Shown here: piece after piece, positions 1 through 9,354 of the stretch | How the letters are laid out: the number at the start of each line of letters is the position of its first letter | How positions within the stretch are numbered: the first letter of the stretch is position 1 | NCBI RefSeq assembly: GCF_037969725.1 | Contig: NZ_CP150203.1 | Coordinates: 5,718,001-5,782,000 of the forward strand | Direction of reading: 5' to 3' | Origin: Paenibacillus sp. FSL W8-0426 | GTDB taxonomy: Bacteria > Bacillota > Bacilli > Paenibacillales > Paenibacillaceae | DNA: 64,000 bases | The notes under the pieces: model-generated | Seen by the model: only the letters and a program-made list of their open reading frames with translations | Told to the model about the DNA's origin: nothing | Database searches by the model: none | Program-made: the position numbers and the translations under genes

Positions 1-435
1 GCCGTTATCGGTCGCTTCGTTTGCCTTCGTTTCGTTTGCTGCCGTTTCATCCTGCTCTGTCGTACCATTCCTGCCACGGGACAAGAGCGATTTCTGTTTC
101 AGCTCTTCCAGCGCCAGTGCTGCGCCGGATGGCAGGTCGATCAACTCACAATGCACCTCATTTTTGGCAGCCCAACGCATCGCCTGCAGTTCCGGAGAGT
201 ATACGGCGAATGGCCATAACGCTGTTCGAACGGGCATTTCATCCGTAAACGCCAGCAGGGCTACCGGAGGCACGGTCGATGGATGCACCAGGTCGGCGAT
301 CCTGTCCGTCGCATCCGAAGGACCTTCAATCAATACCGCCGTCGGACGGACCCGATCCAGATATTCCAGCAGATGGCGAGCACCTCCGGGGGACAGGTGC
401 CGGACGCCGAAGACGGAGACGCGTGCGTCTTCCAT
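1..435 (-). CDS. DUF5682 family protein (N-terminal part, runs off left edge)
   Basis: This leftward open frame starts at ATG 435 and stays open to base 1, giving 145 codons of a longer protein. The start reads MEDARVSVFGVRHLSPGGAR and is followed by a VLIEGPSD motif, which I recognise as the N-terminus of the DUF5682 family found beside MoxR ATPases. It begins 5 nt after the stop of the MoxR gene, so the two are probably translationally coupled. The biochemical function is unknown. The C-terminal part and any downstream VWA gene lie outside the window. Family call fairly sure from the motif; role inferred only from neighbours. Confidence 0.8.
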   Translation of the reverse strand, partial: MEDARVSVFGVRHLSPGGARHLLEYLDRVRPTAVLIEGPSDATDRIADLVHPSTVPPVALLAFTDEMPVRTALWPFAVYSPELQAMRWAAKNEVHCELIDLPSGAALALEELKQKSLLSRGRNGTTEQDETAANETKANEATDNG

Positions 436-440
436 CGTCT

Positions 441-1544
441 TCACTCGTTCAACTCCCTGCACGCCTGGTACAGTCCGCGCCACTCCGATCCCCGCTTCTT
501 CATGACGTTGTCGAGGTATTCCTTCCACACCAGCTTGTCCTTGTCATCGTCTTTGACGATGGCCCCCTGCAAACCCGCAGCCAGATCTTCGTCCGACAGC
601 TCGCCATTGCCGAAACTGGCGGACAGCGCCATGCTGTTGGTAAGCAGCGAGATCGCTTCGGCAGTGGAAATAACGCCGCCCGGAGACTTTAATTTCTCCT
701 TCCGGTCGAGCGTCATGCCGCTGCGAAGCTCGCGGAATATGGTTACGACTTTCAACAAGGCTTCGTCCGCCGGCGGAGCTGCGTGCAGTTGGTACGAAGC
801 AGCGATTTCGCTTACCCGTTTTTTGACAATGGAAAGCTCGGTTTCAAGATCGGAAGGCGCAGGCAGCACGATGATGTTGAATCGGCGCTTGAGGGCCGCG
901 GACATTTCGTTGACGCCGCGGTCGCGCGTATTCGCCGTTGCGATAATCGAAAACCCTTTACGCGCACTCGTCTCGCTGCCAAGCTCCGGCACCGAGACGG
1001 TCTTTTCGGACAGAATGGAGATCAAAGCGTCCTGCACTTCGGAAGCGCAGCGCGAGATTTCCTCGAAGCGGGCAATGCTGCCGTCTTCCATGGCCCGCAT
1101 GATTGGGCTGCGTACCAGCGCCTCCGGTGTCGGCCCGTTGGCGAGCAGCATCGCGTAGTTCCACGAATAGCGCACTTGTTCCTCCGTCGTGCCCGCCGTC
1201 CCTTGAACGACGAGTCCCGAATTGCCGCAAACCGCGGCAGACAGGTTCTCCGACAGCCATGACTTGGCTGTTCCCGGCTCGCCGATCAACAGCAGCGCAC
1301 GGTCGGTAACCAGCGTTGCGATAGCCATTTCGACCAGTCTTCGGTTCCCTATGTACTTGGGCGTAATATCCACTTTGCCGGCTTTGCCACCGGTAATGTA
1401 AGTCAGTACGGCACGCGGGGACATTTGCCACCCTGGCGGAACCGCTCCCTTGTCTTCCTTTTTAAGCGCCTCAATCTCTTCGCGATACAGCAGTTCAGCC
1501 GGAAGGCGCATGACATCCTGTGCTTGTTTTTTCGTTGCGGCCAT
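441..1544 (-). CDS. MoxR-family AAA+ ATPase
   Basis: A 367-residue AAA+ ATPase. Walker A is GEPGTAKS (about residues 88-95), an acidic Walker B-like stretch ARFEEISR lies near residue 158, and a sensor/arginine-finger region ATANTRDRG...ALKRRFN follows. MoxR ATPases act as chaperones that remodel or activate partner proteins, usually with a VWA-domain protein. ATG 1544 has a GAGGGG site about 9 nt upstream. The gene sits between a HEAT-like protein and DUF5682 on the same strand, matching a conserved SWIM/HEAT/MoxR/DUF5682 layout. The substrate is unknown. Confidence 0.88.
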   Translation of the reverse strand: MAATKKQAQDVMRLPAELLYREEIEALKKEDKGAVPPGWQMSPRAVLTYITGGKAGKVDITPKYIGNRRLVEMAIATLVTDRALLLIGEPGTAKSWLSENLSAAVCGNSGLVVQGTAGTTEEQVRYSWNYAMLLANGPTPEALVRSPIMRAMEDGSIARFEEISRCASEVQDALISILSEKTVSVPELGSETSARKGFSIIATANTRDRGVNEMSAALKRRFNIIVLPAPSDLETELSIVKKRVSEIAASYQLHAAPPADEALLKVVTIFRELRSGMTLDRKEKLKSPGGVISTAEAISLLTNSMALSASFGNGELSDEDLAAGLQGAIVKDDDKDKLVWKEYLDNVMKKRGSEWRGLYQACRELNE

Positions 1545-1675
1545 TTCGATATTCCCCTCTCCATGATGGACCTATTTCTTTCACCAATCTTGTTCCAAAA
1601 TCCAAATCACCCTTCGCCCGGTGCTGCCGGGCGGCCTGAAATCGAAAGGATATTCTCTGTTTATGGAAAACCGGT

Positions 1676-3511
1676 TTACACCGATGCTGCCCGGCGCCGA
1701 AGCGTATGAACGATCTCTTCGAGCTGCTCCTTAAGGCCTTCATAGCGTACTTCCGGGAGTAACGCCTCTACCCTGTCCGCCACTTCTGCGGCCAGATGAT
1801 CGGGGACGCGAAGCAAACGTTCGCTCTCTTCGGAGTACATGCTATATGTGCGTTTCCAATCTTTTCGCTCCATCCATTGCACCAGAAGTTCGGCTTTTAT
1901 ATCCTCAGCAGCACCGCCGGCATCCAGGGCGGCGAAAATGTAATGCGAGTCATGATTGTTGGCTTTTTCTATGGCTTTTTCGATATAAGGAAGCAACCTG
2001 TCATTTCCGGGGGCTGCCAGCGCGGACACCAGTTGCAGCTCATCGCGATCCATCAGCCAGTCGAGCCAGCGGGAATCCCATTCTGCTTCGATCCGTTCCT
2101 GGGGCAACCGGCTTCTGACATACCCATGATAAACGTACAATTCATCGCGAAGTGCATCCAGCAGCGCCTTCTGCGCCAGTTGAGACTTTCTGGAGACCAC
2201 GGTTTTGAGGCGTCCCCACCCGGAAGCAACATACCTGTCGTAAAGCTCGGCTGGCGCAAGCTGGCGTCTGGCAGCACGGAATGCATATGGCAGATACCCC
2301 GGGTCTTGATCTTCCAATTGTTGGAGCACGGCAAGTGCCTCTGGCGAATCCGTTTGCGCCAAATAACCCGCAACCTGTCTCATTAATTGCACACGATCGC
2401 CATAGTCGAGCCTGCCCAAGGAAGGGAAAGCGGATTCGTTTCCTGCCACGTCCAGATACAGGCGCTCCAGCTCGGGATGACGCACGTCTCTGAGCGCAAT
2501 GGACAACGGCTCAAGTTCTTTCCATAGCTTTCCCTTGCTTTTTTTGTCATCTTCGCCTACATGCTCCTTGCGAAGCCGTTCCTCGAAAAGAGGCAGCAGC
2601 ATATCGACCATTTCCTCGGCTGGCGCATAACTGATCGCTTCGGCCACGAGCAATGCGTCTTTTCCCTGGATTGCTTGATATAACCGTTCGCGCGCTCCTT
2701 CCGAATTACGGACCGCCAATGCACCATAGGCCCCTTCGCGTACCGGTTTCTTTTTGTCCTGCGACCACTCAAGCAATCGGTCTTCGAACTTTGGATGAGG
2801 CCCGAGGCAGGCAATCGCCGCGGAGCGGATTTTGTCTCCCCCTTCTTCCGCGGCCTTGACCAAACGTTCCAGCGACCGTTCATCCTCCGGATCGACACCG
2901 AGCGACCTTACCACCTGCAGGCGCCGTTCCTCTTGACGTCCTCCATTGATGTCCATTCCCTCAAGCAAGTAAGGTACAATCGCCGGTCCATATGCCGGCA
3001 GGATGTTCCGCGCCGCAAAATCCGCAATTTCCGAATATGAATCGCCCAAGGCCCTCACCGCAAACGGGAATAACCTTAAGTCACGGAACAGTCCCTGTTC
3101 AAAGGCAGAAGTCACAATCTCGTACCGTCCGCCTCCCGAATCCGACAATGCATTCTGCACCTCGGCCAGCTGTCGGTACGAGTGGCTGGTCGTTAACCCT
3201 GACAATTCGACCTCCTTCCTATGCTCCGCGCATACGTCTCCTTCTGCAGCCACGATCCCCTGTGTCGACAACACCGAATTCAGCAGCAGCGCCACATCCT
3301 GCAGCCGGGCCGCTCTTGCTTCCGCCTCTAAAGGACCTGTCAGTGCGGCGACTCCCTCGGCAAGTTTGCCGAATACCGGGGCCCGCTCCCCAAGCTGGGC
3401 CAACTTCGGCTCCAGGCGTTTCAGGCGGAAATCGTCTCCCGCCAAGTCGCTGCCTGCAATATATAAACGGCGAAGTTCGCCCTGTAGTTCTTGCAATAAA
3501 GTGGTGCTCAT
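1676..3511 (-). CDS. HEAT-like repeat protein of the MoxR/SWIM operon
   Basis: A 611-residue soluble protein rich in alternating helices. Several segments have the HEAT-repeat look, for example around residues 205-300 where AAIACLGPHP and VREGAYGALAV occur in a repeating pattern. No catalytic motif, signal peptide or membrane segment was seen. ATG 3511 follows a GGAGGAG site. It lies between the SWIM gene (51 bp upstream) and the MoxR ATPase (131 bp downstream), so it is probably the scaffold or substrate-adaptor member of the operon. Similar large proteins in this position are annotated DUF5691 elsewhere; I am not certain this belongs to that family. Confidence 0.7.
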   Translation of the reverse strand: MSTTLLQELQGELRRLYIAGSDLAGDDFRLKRLEPKLAQLGERAPVFGKLAEGVAALTGPLEAEARAARLQDVALLLNSVLSTQGIVAAEGDVCAEHRKEVELSGLTTSHSYRQLAEVQNALSDSGGGRYEIVTSAFEQGLFRDLRLFPFAVRALGDSYSEIADFAARNILPAYGPAIVPYLLEGMDINGGRQEERRLQVVRSLGVDPEDERSLERLVKAAEEGGDKIRSAAIACLGPHPKFEDRLLEWSQDKKKPVREGAYGALAVRNSEGARERLYQAIQGKDALLVAEAISYAPAEEMVDMLLPLFEERLRKEHVGEDDKKSKGKLWKELEPLSIALRDVRHPELERLYLDVAGNESAFPSLGRLDYGDRVQLMRQVAGYLAQTDSPEALAVLQQLEDQDPGYLPYAFRAARRQLAPAELYDRYVASGWGRLKTVVSRKSQLAQKALLDALRDELYVYHGYVRSRLPQERIEAEWDSRWLDWLMDRDELQLVSALAAPGNDRLLPYIEKAIEKANNHDSHYIFAALDAGGAAEDIKAELLVQWMERKDWKRTYSMYSEESERLLRVPDHLAAEVADRVEALLPEVRYEGLKEQLEEIVHTLRRRAASV

Positions 3512-3561
3512 TCGCTTCTCCTCCCGATTCCCCGTTTTGATTCCAGCTTCGATAACAGCGA

Positions 3562-4998
3562 TCAGTACAGCAGCCGGGCAATCCGGTCTCCCTGAATCAC
3601 CGTTAACGGCTGTGCAGCCAGCCGCCCTGTATCCATCTGATGCTCGAACATCGCCAATACGCAGCAGTCGCTGAGCAGCGAAGCATCGACGAGCGACAAC
3701 AGCGGCGTCGATTGCCCGGGCAGGCGGTAAATATCGCTGAGCTCCAATGTATTTCCTGCCTCATCGACCAGGGCGAAACCTCCCATTTCCGTGCGTGCGA
3801 TGCGGGAGGCCTTCAGTAACGCAACCGGGGCCCGATCGCCCAGCGGATCTTTCAGTTGGTTTTTAACCGCCTTGACCGCCTCCGGTATCGATGACCAAGC
3901 CGATTCGCAGGCAGCCTCAAGATCGACGGCTTTCGTCTCGCGCGGGATCATGCCTTCAAAACGCACCCTGGCGTTCATGCCGCCCGGATAAAGATACAAT
4001 TCGGAAATCTGCGCCACATTGAAGAAACTGTCTTCTTCCTTCATGAATTTCAAAGCCTTAAACGGTCGATAATGTACGGTTCGATGAATGCGTTTGCTGC
4101 CAAGCTCCAGCCAATAACCGGTGTCTATGTATTCTCGGCGTGCGTCATCCTTGTGGCAATAGAAAGCAAGTTGAAGCAGCTCCACATTCTCGCTTACCCG
4201 TCCGGCTTCCTTAAGTTCGGACAGCTGCCAAGCATGACCAAGCCATTCTTCAATCGTTGATTCGCTATCCGGTTTGAGTTCCGGATCTTCCTGTTTGGCT
4301 TGTAAATATGTCCTGCCTCTTTTAATAAAAGCATGCAGCAAAGTCAGCTGCTCCATCGCATATGTATAGCCGCTCTCTCGGTCTTCCTCTTCCAACAGCA
4401 GTGCAAGCCGCCGTAATTCGTTCTCCGCTCCGGTAAGGTAACTGCTTCCGAGCCGCTTGGCATGCTCGTTCAGGCTTTTCACCGTCCGTGCATCCGCCGT
4501 ACCCAACCCACCGCGAACCAGTGAAAGCACAAGCTTCTCCAATTCGTCCAGCGCTTCAAGCTGCTTGGCGATTTTCTTCTTGAGCGCGCTTTTATTGACC
4601 TTTTTCGGCTTGTCAGGCAGCTCACCGCTTTCGCGCTTGGCTTTGTTCTCTTCGCGTTTCTCTGCCTTCTCCCGCTTGGACGCAATATCTTCAGGCACAG
4701 AAGCGTTCTCAAACGGCAATCCTTCCGCATAGGCATACATCAGTCCAAGCGCATGTTTGCATGGAAACTGCCGGCTCGGGCAGCTGCATCGCGAGACCGG
4801 ATTGTCCGGCATGACAAAATCGACGGAACAAACATAATTGGATTTCCCGCTGCCGGCACATTCACCAAACAACAGGTTCCCTTCCTCCGATATGTTAAGT
4901 TTGACGAATTTGTTTTTCTGGACCAGTCCCCGTCCGTTCTTGGCCGCAGCCGCGTTCGGGGCCAGTGAATCAATATAGGTTGAAGCCAGTTGAAGCAT
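3562..4998 (-). CDS. SWIM zinc-finger protein
   Basis: A 478-residue protein with a SWIM-type metal-binding motif, CSCPSRQFPCKH, near residue 72-83 (pattern CxC...CxH). A lysine/glutamate-rich charged helix follows at about residues 105-150, then a long region without a recognised domain. SWIM domains bind DNA, RNA or protein partners. ATG 4998 has GGAGG 10 nt upstream. It is the first gene of the leftward operon containing the HEAT-like, MoxR and DUF5682 genes, suggesting a recognition subunit. Role inferred; the SWIM motif is directly visible. Confidence 0.85.
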   Translation of the reverse strand: MLQLASTYIDSLAPNAAAAKNGRGLVQKNKFVKLNISEEGNLLFGECAGSGKSNYVCSVDFVMPDNPVSRCSCPSRQFPCKHALGLMYAYAEGLPFENASVPEDIASKREKAEKREENKAKRESGELPDKPKKVNKSALKKKIAKQLEALDELEKLVLSLVRGGLGTADARTVKSLNEHAKRLGSSYLTGAENELRRLALLLEEEDRESGYTYAMEQLTLLHAFIKRGRTYLQAKQEDPELKPDSESTIEEWLGHAWQLSELKEAGRVSENVELLQLAFYCHKDDARREYIDTGYWLELGSKRIHRTVHYRPFKALKFMKEEDSFFNVAQISELYLYPGGMNARVRFEGMIPRETKAVDLEAACESAWSSIPEAVKAVKNQLKDPLGDRAPVALLKASRIARTEMGGFALVDEAGNTLELSDIYRLPGQSTPLLSLVDASLLSDCCVLAMFEHQMDTGRLAAQPLTVIQGDRIARLLY

Positions 4999-5227
4999 TT
5001 CGCGCGCCTCCTCGCTGGAAAATTGAACTTGTGAAAATTATACTGTAATCTAACGCAAATCTCACTCGTGCGCATGGCATGGGCCGTTTGGCATTTATGA
5101 TGCGGATTTGCGAAACAGGAACACCAGTTCCCTTTTTTATTTGAATATATCATGGTCTTCCGTTATTTTCAAATCCGCCCATCCAAAACCTTACATGCCG
5201 AAATCACACTCGATCCCTTTCCAATAC

Positions 5228-5285
5228 AAAAAAAAGCCCCCATATCGCAATTAGAGAAAAACTAATGCGCTACGGAGACCTTTAT
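5228..5285 (-). terminator. Probable native terminator of erpA, now separated from it
   Basis: Read leftward, an imperfect hairpin (loop near 5255-5261, arms CGCATTAG/CTAATTGCG plus an outer AAAG/CTTT clamp) ends in a run of nine T. It lies just left of the displaced copy of the erpA 3' end. Before the element inserted, it would have followed the erpA stop codon. The stem is not perfect. Confidence 0.5.
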
Positions 5286-5320
5286 TGCACCGGTAATACA
5301 TATACCAGAAACATCTATTT

Positions 5321-5421
5321 CCGAATCAGCAATCTTTATCCGGCACGCCTGCTTCTTCGCGTGTGCGGAAGGAAGATCCGCAACCACATGTCGCTACCGC
5401 GTTCGGGTTATGGATAGTGAA
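5321..5421. repeat. Left attachment repeat (attL), 101 bp
   Basis: Identical to 23082-23182 except base 5341 (C) versus 23102 (T). The repeat covers the last 32 codons and stop of erpA plus 5 bases. The difference is synonymous (CCG versus CCA proline), so recombination at either end leaves the ErpA protein unchanged. Confidence 0.95.
5326..5421 (-). pseudogene. Displaced 3' fragment of erpA
   Basis: This encodes the same C-terminal peptide as the intact gene, including the CGCGSSF iron-sulfur ligand motif, and ends at a TGA at 5326-5328. It has no start or ribosome site and is left over from integration. It is probably untranslated, but it is the host-derived end that would be rejoined on excision. 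Confidence 0.9.
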
Positions 5422-6037
5422 TCTTCGCAAGGCTATACGGAAGGCTTAACGCCCGTCACTACGCGATTTCTCGCAATTAGGCGGGATTGTTGATTGTTAC
5501 GATTACTTGTGGATCACGCGCCACTATGACGCATAATCACGCTAACCAAATACTACCCTAATATGAGCGGACAAGTCAACGCAAACCCCACGAGTTTATT
5601 TTGCTGCGCGGATATTTCGGGTACCTGATCCAGGGCCCGGCGAACTGGGCCTTGGGGTCACGGAATCCCCCGCTAAAGCAGCCATCCTGCGCATAAATCT
5701 ACACGCACACAGGATTGCGGATTTGTGATTCTCAATCCCCACGCCAACCGTGTAAACCCGCGTCAACACTGGACTTGCGCCTCTACCGCACATCACCCGT
5801 CGCCCTTCGTTTGCACTATTCCGCATATTCGCCGCTTATTCTCCGCCTGAAACGCGTTATTCTGCCGCCTAACCCCGTGAGTTTCCGGAAGGCCGTCCGC
5901 CAGACGGTCCGTGCAGGTGAAACGCGCCATTCGTCCGATAATGGGACATTAATAGTCCCACCTATAAACGCAGAAAAGCCGCGCCACCGTAGCGTTTAAC
6001 CACGATGACACGGCCAATTCGGTATTTATACGTAAGT
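5422..6037. other. Non-coding left end of the element
   Basis: About 600 bp with no convincing gene. It contains CGGAAGGCTTAACGC at 5438-5452, whose reverse complement occurs with one mismatch at 23032-23046 near the other end, a likely recombinase arm-site pair. A run of related ATTC(N)CCGC units lies at about 5817-5870 with roughly 11-bp spacing. Short inverted repeats occur at about 5630-5657 (GGGCCC/GGGCC) and near 5941 (TGGGAC/GTCCCA). A 76-codon leftward frame at 5596-5826 has no ribosome site or familiar composition and is not called. Confidence 0.6.
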
Positions 6038-6328
6038 TTACAACTCGCCTACCGCGCTAAAGAACCACGTCATATCCTCCGATGATCTCAGACGGCTTCG
6101 TTCGCGTGATGTCCTCCGCCATTCCCGTTCCATCCGCGCTAGAACCTTACGCAGTTCCCTTTCGAAGTCCTTGCGTTTGCGCCAGCGGTGTAGTGTGCGC
6201 CGGTCTACGCCTACCCTGTCCGCGATCTCTCCGTAGCGTAGCCGCCCTTCCGCAAGCAGCGCAATTGCCTGGCGGTGACGCTCATCAAGCCCGGCAACCG
6301 GACGCCCTCTGCGTTTACTCCTTCTCAT
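6038..6328 (-). CDS. Small HTH protein, phBC6A51/terminase-small-subunit-like
   Basis: A 96-residue very basic protein with a clear helix-turn-helix: YGEIADRVGVDRRTLHRW at about residues 32-49. This pattern is found in phage phBC6A51-type HTH proteins and small terminase subunits. Its ATG overlaps the end of the upstream HTH gene by 14 bp, so translation is coupled. No large terminase lies nearby, so it may recognise DNA for packaging by a helper phage or act as a regulator. Both readings are inference. Confidence 0.65.
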   Translation of the reverse strand: MRRSKRRGRPVAGLDERHRQAIALLAEGRLRYGEIADRVGVDRRTLHRWRKRKDFERELRKVLARMEREWRRTSRERSRLRSSEDMTWFFSAVGEL

Positions 6329-6704
6329 GCTGGCGCGCCTTTACTGCTTCGATACGCGATCTTAACGCACCGAGGTCGGCATTTTGCGCGGAGGTTTGCG
6401 TCTGTACCTCGACTTTGTCCGTAAGCATTCCGTGGACCTGCAGCGCCAACTTCGCCATGGCCGCGGACTTATCCTCGATCGCCATTCGTGTTAATGCGCC
6501 GACAAGCTCCGGTAGCTCCCCGACGTTATTGCGGACAATTTGCGCCTTGAGTTCGGCGATAAAGTCCGGGTCTTTCTGCCACGCGTAGACGGTTGAGCGG
6601 CTTACGCCCGCCTCTGCGGCAATTTTGTCAACGGTAGGACGCTCCGCTTTCGGAAGCGACAAGTATTGGACGGCCGTGAGCTGGCCTGCTGTGAGTGATC
6701 TCAT
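6315..6704 (-). CDS. HTH protein, terminase-small-subunit-like
   Basis: About 129 residues from ATG 6704; ATG 6710 is also possible, and 6704 fits the AAGGA site better. Residues 17-50 hold a helix-turn-helix, AGVSRSTVYAWQKDPDFIAE, typical of phage phBC6A51 HTH and small terminase proteins. The rest is helical. It overlaps the following HTH gene. A pair of such proteins without a large terminase is unusual. Its function could be DNA recognition during packaging or transcription control. Confidence 0.68.
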   Translation of the reverse strand: MRSLTAGQLTAVQYLSLPKAERPTVDKIAAEAGVSRSTVYAWQKDPDFIAELKAQIVRNNVGELPELVGALTRMAIEDKSAAMAKLALQVHGMLTDKVEVQTQTSAQNADLGALRSRIEAVKARQHEKE

Positions 6705-6798
6705 ACCCATTCCTTCCCCTTTCTCTCTCCTCAAGATAATAAAATTAACCCCTTCATATGCAAATGGTACACGAAGAAAGAAGCGAGCCGAAGCCCGC

Positions 6799-7119
6799 CT
6801 ATATCCGGTCCAGTATCATGTACCCCTGTCCTGCGCCGAACACAGCGACAGCCACTCGATCGCCTACCCGGAGCGCATCCTTGAACGTTATCGTCGTGTC
6901 CTGACCGCCAAGCGTAACCTCGCGATCGTGTTCGCGCAAATGCTCGCAGACGACGCAATCCTCCGAATCGAGCTCGAAGTTAGCATCGTCGAGTCTGACG
7001 AGGATGTCGGGCAACGGCGCGATGACCGTCCCGAACTCAATGTCGACGTCTTTGTTATAGCCGAGCAAGCGGATAACATCGCGTAGTTTACTTACGGGCC
7101 CGCCTTCGATTAATTGCAT
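6799..7119 (-). CDS. Phage tail/baseplate protein, DUF2577 (XkdR-like)
   Basis: A 106-residue protein with a short helical start, then beta-rich sequence: IEFGTVIAPLPDILVRLDDANF, VVCEHLREH and ITFKDALRVGDRV...YMILDR. This layout is typical of DUF2577, the family of PBSX XkdR, found in the tail or baseplate gene block of Bacillales phages. GGGAGG stands 7 nt before ATG 7119. It follows the tape-measure gene by 16 bp, whereas PBSX-type clusters have xkdP and xkdQ between them; those are absent here. Confidence 0.72.
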   Translation of the reverse strand: MQLIEGGPVSKLRDVIRLLGYNKDVDIEFGTVIAPLPDILVRLDDANFELDSEDCVVCEHLREHDREVTLGGQDTTITFKDALRVGDRVAVAVFGAGQGYMILDRI

Positions 7120-7135
7120 CGTATCGCCTCCCGTT

Positions 7136-8986
7136 TTACATCGCCAATCTCATAGCTAACGCGCCGGCAATTGCTTCGATATCGCTGTCACTACGTACAT
7201 GGAACGTATTCCCGGTGATCGTGATATTCGGCGCAGTTTTTCCGCTGTTCTCCCGATTGGAGCGCGTTTCGGCAGACGTCAGAATGCTTTCGCCTTCATG
7301 GACGTACGCGTAGCCGCTTCGCGGGACGTAGTCCAGGCCGCCCGAAAATTTACCCATCGAAATGTCGCCCATCGCTTTGTTTAACGCTTGATCAATTGCC
7401 CATTTCGACGCGTCTTTGGCGCTCGGAGCGGTCACCCCTACGCCTACTCCCGTCAGCTTCGAGCGTCGATTCGCGGCATCTTGCTCAGCGGTTGCGGAGT
7501 CATAGCCGCCCATCCACGTAGGCAGGTTTTTGCCGGTCCAGTCAAACACGTCATTCATCCAATCACTTTTGAGGATTTTATCCTCCATCTGTTTAACCGG
7601 ACTTAACCCATCGAGTACGCCCTGCGCAATTGTCGCTCCGAGTTTAAGGCCAATCTGCGCCATACGAGGGACAGCTGCCTCCAAAACGTTTAACATGAGG
7701 TTTGTTACGGCCTCTGTTCCACTTCTTATCTGAGCTTCCCCACCATCAGCCCACCATTTATCGAAAACTTCTTTTGCTTTCGCGAAAACGAAGTCTATTT
7801 TTTGAGAAATTGTAGGCAGATTGGTGAACTCCGGGTTATTAATAAAATTCGTTTTAATGTAATTAGCAGCAGTATCTACCGCATTTTGTACTGCCGCAGT
7901 AATCTGCGGAGTCCAATCCGCAATCAGCTTCTGCGCACCCAACGCGAATTCTTTGATATACGGCAGAAGCGGAGACAACGCGGATATCTGTAACGTCTCC
8001 ATCGCGCCTTGGAACTGTTCGAGCGCACCCGCCGCGCTATTCATCTTCTCCTCGGCAACTTGGAGCGCGGTAACCTTCGCCATCTCATTGTGGAACTCCT
8101 TAACGCCTTTAGCGCCTGCTTTGTATAGCGTTGTAGCCGCCCGTACCCCATCCGTGCCAAAAATATCAAGTAACGTGGCTACGCGATCTTGCGAATTCAT
8201 ATCTTTAAGCGTGTCGTTCAGGACTTGCGCGATACCGGCCAGGTCTTTGATACTTCCGTCTTTGAAGAACTTATTCGCCTTGCCTACGCCGATGCCGAGT
8301 TCTTCGAAGAGATTAGCCGCCTTTTTGGTCTGCGGTTGCAAGTACATGAGCATCGATTTGAACGAGGTACCCGCGTCCGATCCGCTTTTCAGTCCGTCAT
8401 TCGACATCAGACCGATCGCGGTATTCAAATCGCGGAATGAGATGCCGGCCATATCCGCAACGCCGCCCGCAGATGCGATCCCGTACGCGATGTTACGCAC
8501 GTCAGTAGCCGCCGCATTCGCCGTACCCGCGAGAATATCCGCCGTTTGAGCCGCAGATAGTCCGTCCTTCTTAAACGCGTTCATTGACGTCGCCATAGTC
8601 TCCGCTGCTTCCGCAAGGTCCAGTCCGCCGGCCGTTGCGAGGTTAAGCGCCGCGTTCAATCCGCCAGTCATGATTGTCGATTCGCTCATGCCCGCTTTCA
8701 GCAGTTCCTCGATCCCTTGCGCAGCCTCTAGCGCGGAATACTTCGTGGCGGCGCCTTGTTCGAGCGCCAAGTCCCGCATTTTCGTCATCGTCTCATCGGT
8801 CGCGCCGGTCAGCGCCTTGACCGATTGGAGTTGTGACTCGAAGTTCATCGCCTTTTTAAGCGAATCGCCTACGATAGCAACGGACCCGGCAGCCACACCG
8901 AATTTCATAATTTGCGAGGTCATACTGCGCAACGGTCGCGTCGCGTTATCGATGATCCGGAGTGTTCCCGTTATATCAAACGACAT
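7136..8986 (-). CDS. Phage tail tape-measure protein
   Basis: A 616-residue protein. Residues 1-330 match the TP901/PhageMin tail tape-measure core (FESQLQSVKALTGATDETM, ALEAAQGIEELLKAGMS, MATSMNAFKKDGLS). Residues 420-470 hold hydrophobic helices, and the end has the typical GGLDYVPRSGYAYVHEGE motif. Tape-measure proteins fix tail length and exit during DNA injection. The frame is intact, with GGAGG 9 nt before ATG 8986. It overlaps the preceding gene by 11 bp. It has almost no tail genes around it, so it may serve a helper phage tail or be a relic. Confidence 0.92.
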   Translation of the reverse strand: MSFDITGTLRIIDNATRPLRSMTSQIMKFGVAAGSVAIVGDSLKKAMNFESQLQSVKALTGATDETMTKMRDLALEQGAATKYSALEAAQGIEELLKAGMSESTIMTGGLNAALNLATAGGLDLAEAAETMATSMNAFKKDGLSAAQTADILAGTANAAATDVRNIAYGIASAGGVADMAGISFRDLNTAIGLMSNDGLKSGSDAGTSFKSMLMYLQPQTKKAANLFEELGIGVGKANKFFKDGSIKDLAGIAQVLNDTLKDMNSQDRVATLLDIFGTDGVRAATTLYKAGAKGVKEFHNEMAKVTALQVAEEKMNSAAGALEQFQGAMETLQISALSPLLPYIKEFALGAQKLIADWTPQITAAVQNAVDTAANYIKTNFINNPEFTNLPTISQKIDFVFAKAKEVFDKWWADGGEAQIRSGTEAVTNLMLNVLEAAVPRMAQIGLKLGATIAQGVLDGLSPVKQMEDKILKSDWMNDVFDWTGKNLPTWMGGYDSATAEQDAANRRSKLTGVGVGVTAPSAKDASKWAIDQALNKAMGDISMGKFSGGLDYVPRSGYAYVHEGESILTSAETRSNRENSGKTAPNITITGNTFHVRSDSDIEAIAGALAMRLAM

Positions 8987-9302
8987 GGGCCTTCGCCTCC
9001 TGCATCGTGTCGACCACGCGTTTTCCTAACCTTGCGGCCCGGGCCGCTTTAGCCTGTGTAAACCCTCGATCGAGCTCCGTTAGGCACACGTCGAATTCAA
9101 TCAACGCGCGTCCGTACTCCTTAAGCTTGCGGTCCTTGGATCGCGCCAATCTGCCGGCGGCCAGCCTAAAACAGCGGAACCTCTCCGGAAACTGTGCGTT
9201 AAACCGCCAATTCTCCGGCATTGTATACGTGAGGACCTGGCTAACAAGACCCAGCGTTTCACCTACCGCCTTAATGTCGTGCCTTTCTTGTTCCGTGAAC
9301 AT
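8976..9302 (-). CDS. Unknown helical protein immediately before the tape-measure gene
   Basis: A 108-residue protein from ATG 9302, preceded by GGGGGAGG. It is mostly helical and basic, with no family that I recognise. It overlaps the tape-measure start. In tailed phages this position is taken by tail assembly chaperones; the position suggests the same role but the sequence does not prove it. The longer frame to 9374 lacks a ribosome site. Confidence 0.6.
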   Translation of the reverse strand: MFTEQERHDIKAVGETLGLVSQVLTYTMPENWRFNAQFPERFRCFRLAAGRLARSKDRKLKEYGRALIEFDVCLTELDRGFTQAKAARAARLGKRVVDTMQEAKAHVV

Positions 9303-9354
9303 CGTGATTTCCTCCCCCTTATAAATGAAAAAGAGCCCCGAAGGGCTCTCGCTT

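Noticed and set aside
5596..5826. Leftward 76-codon frame at the element's left end
   Set aside because: No ribosome site, composition unlike neighbours and full of structured repeats; treated as non-coding.
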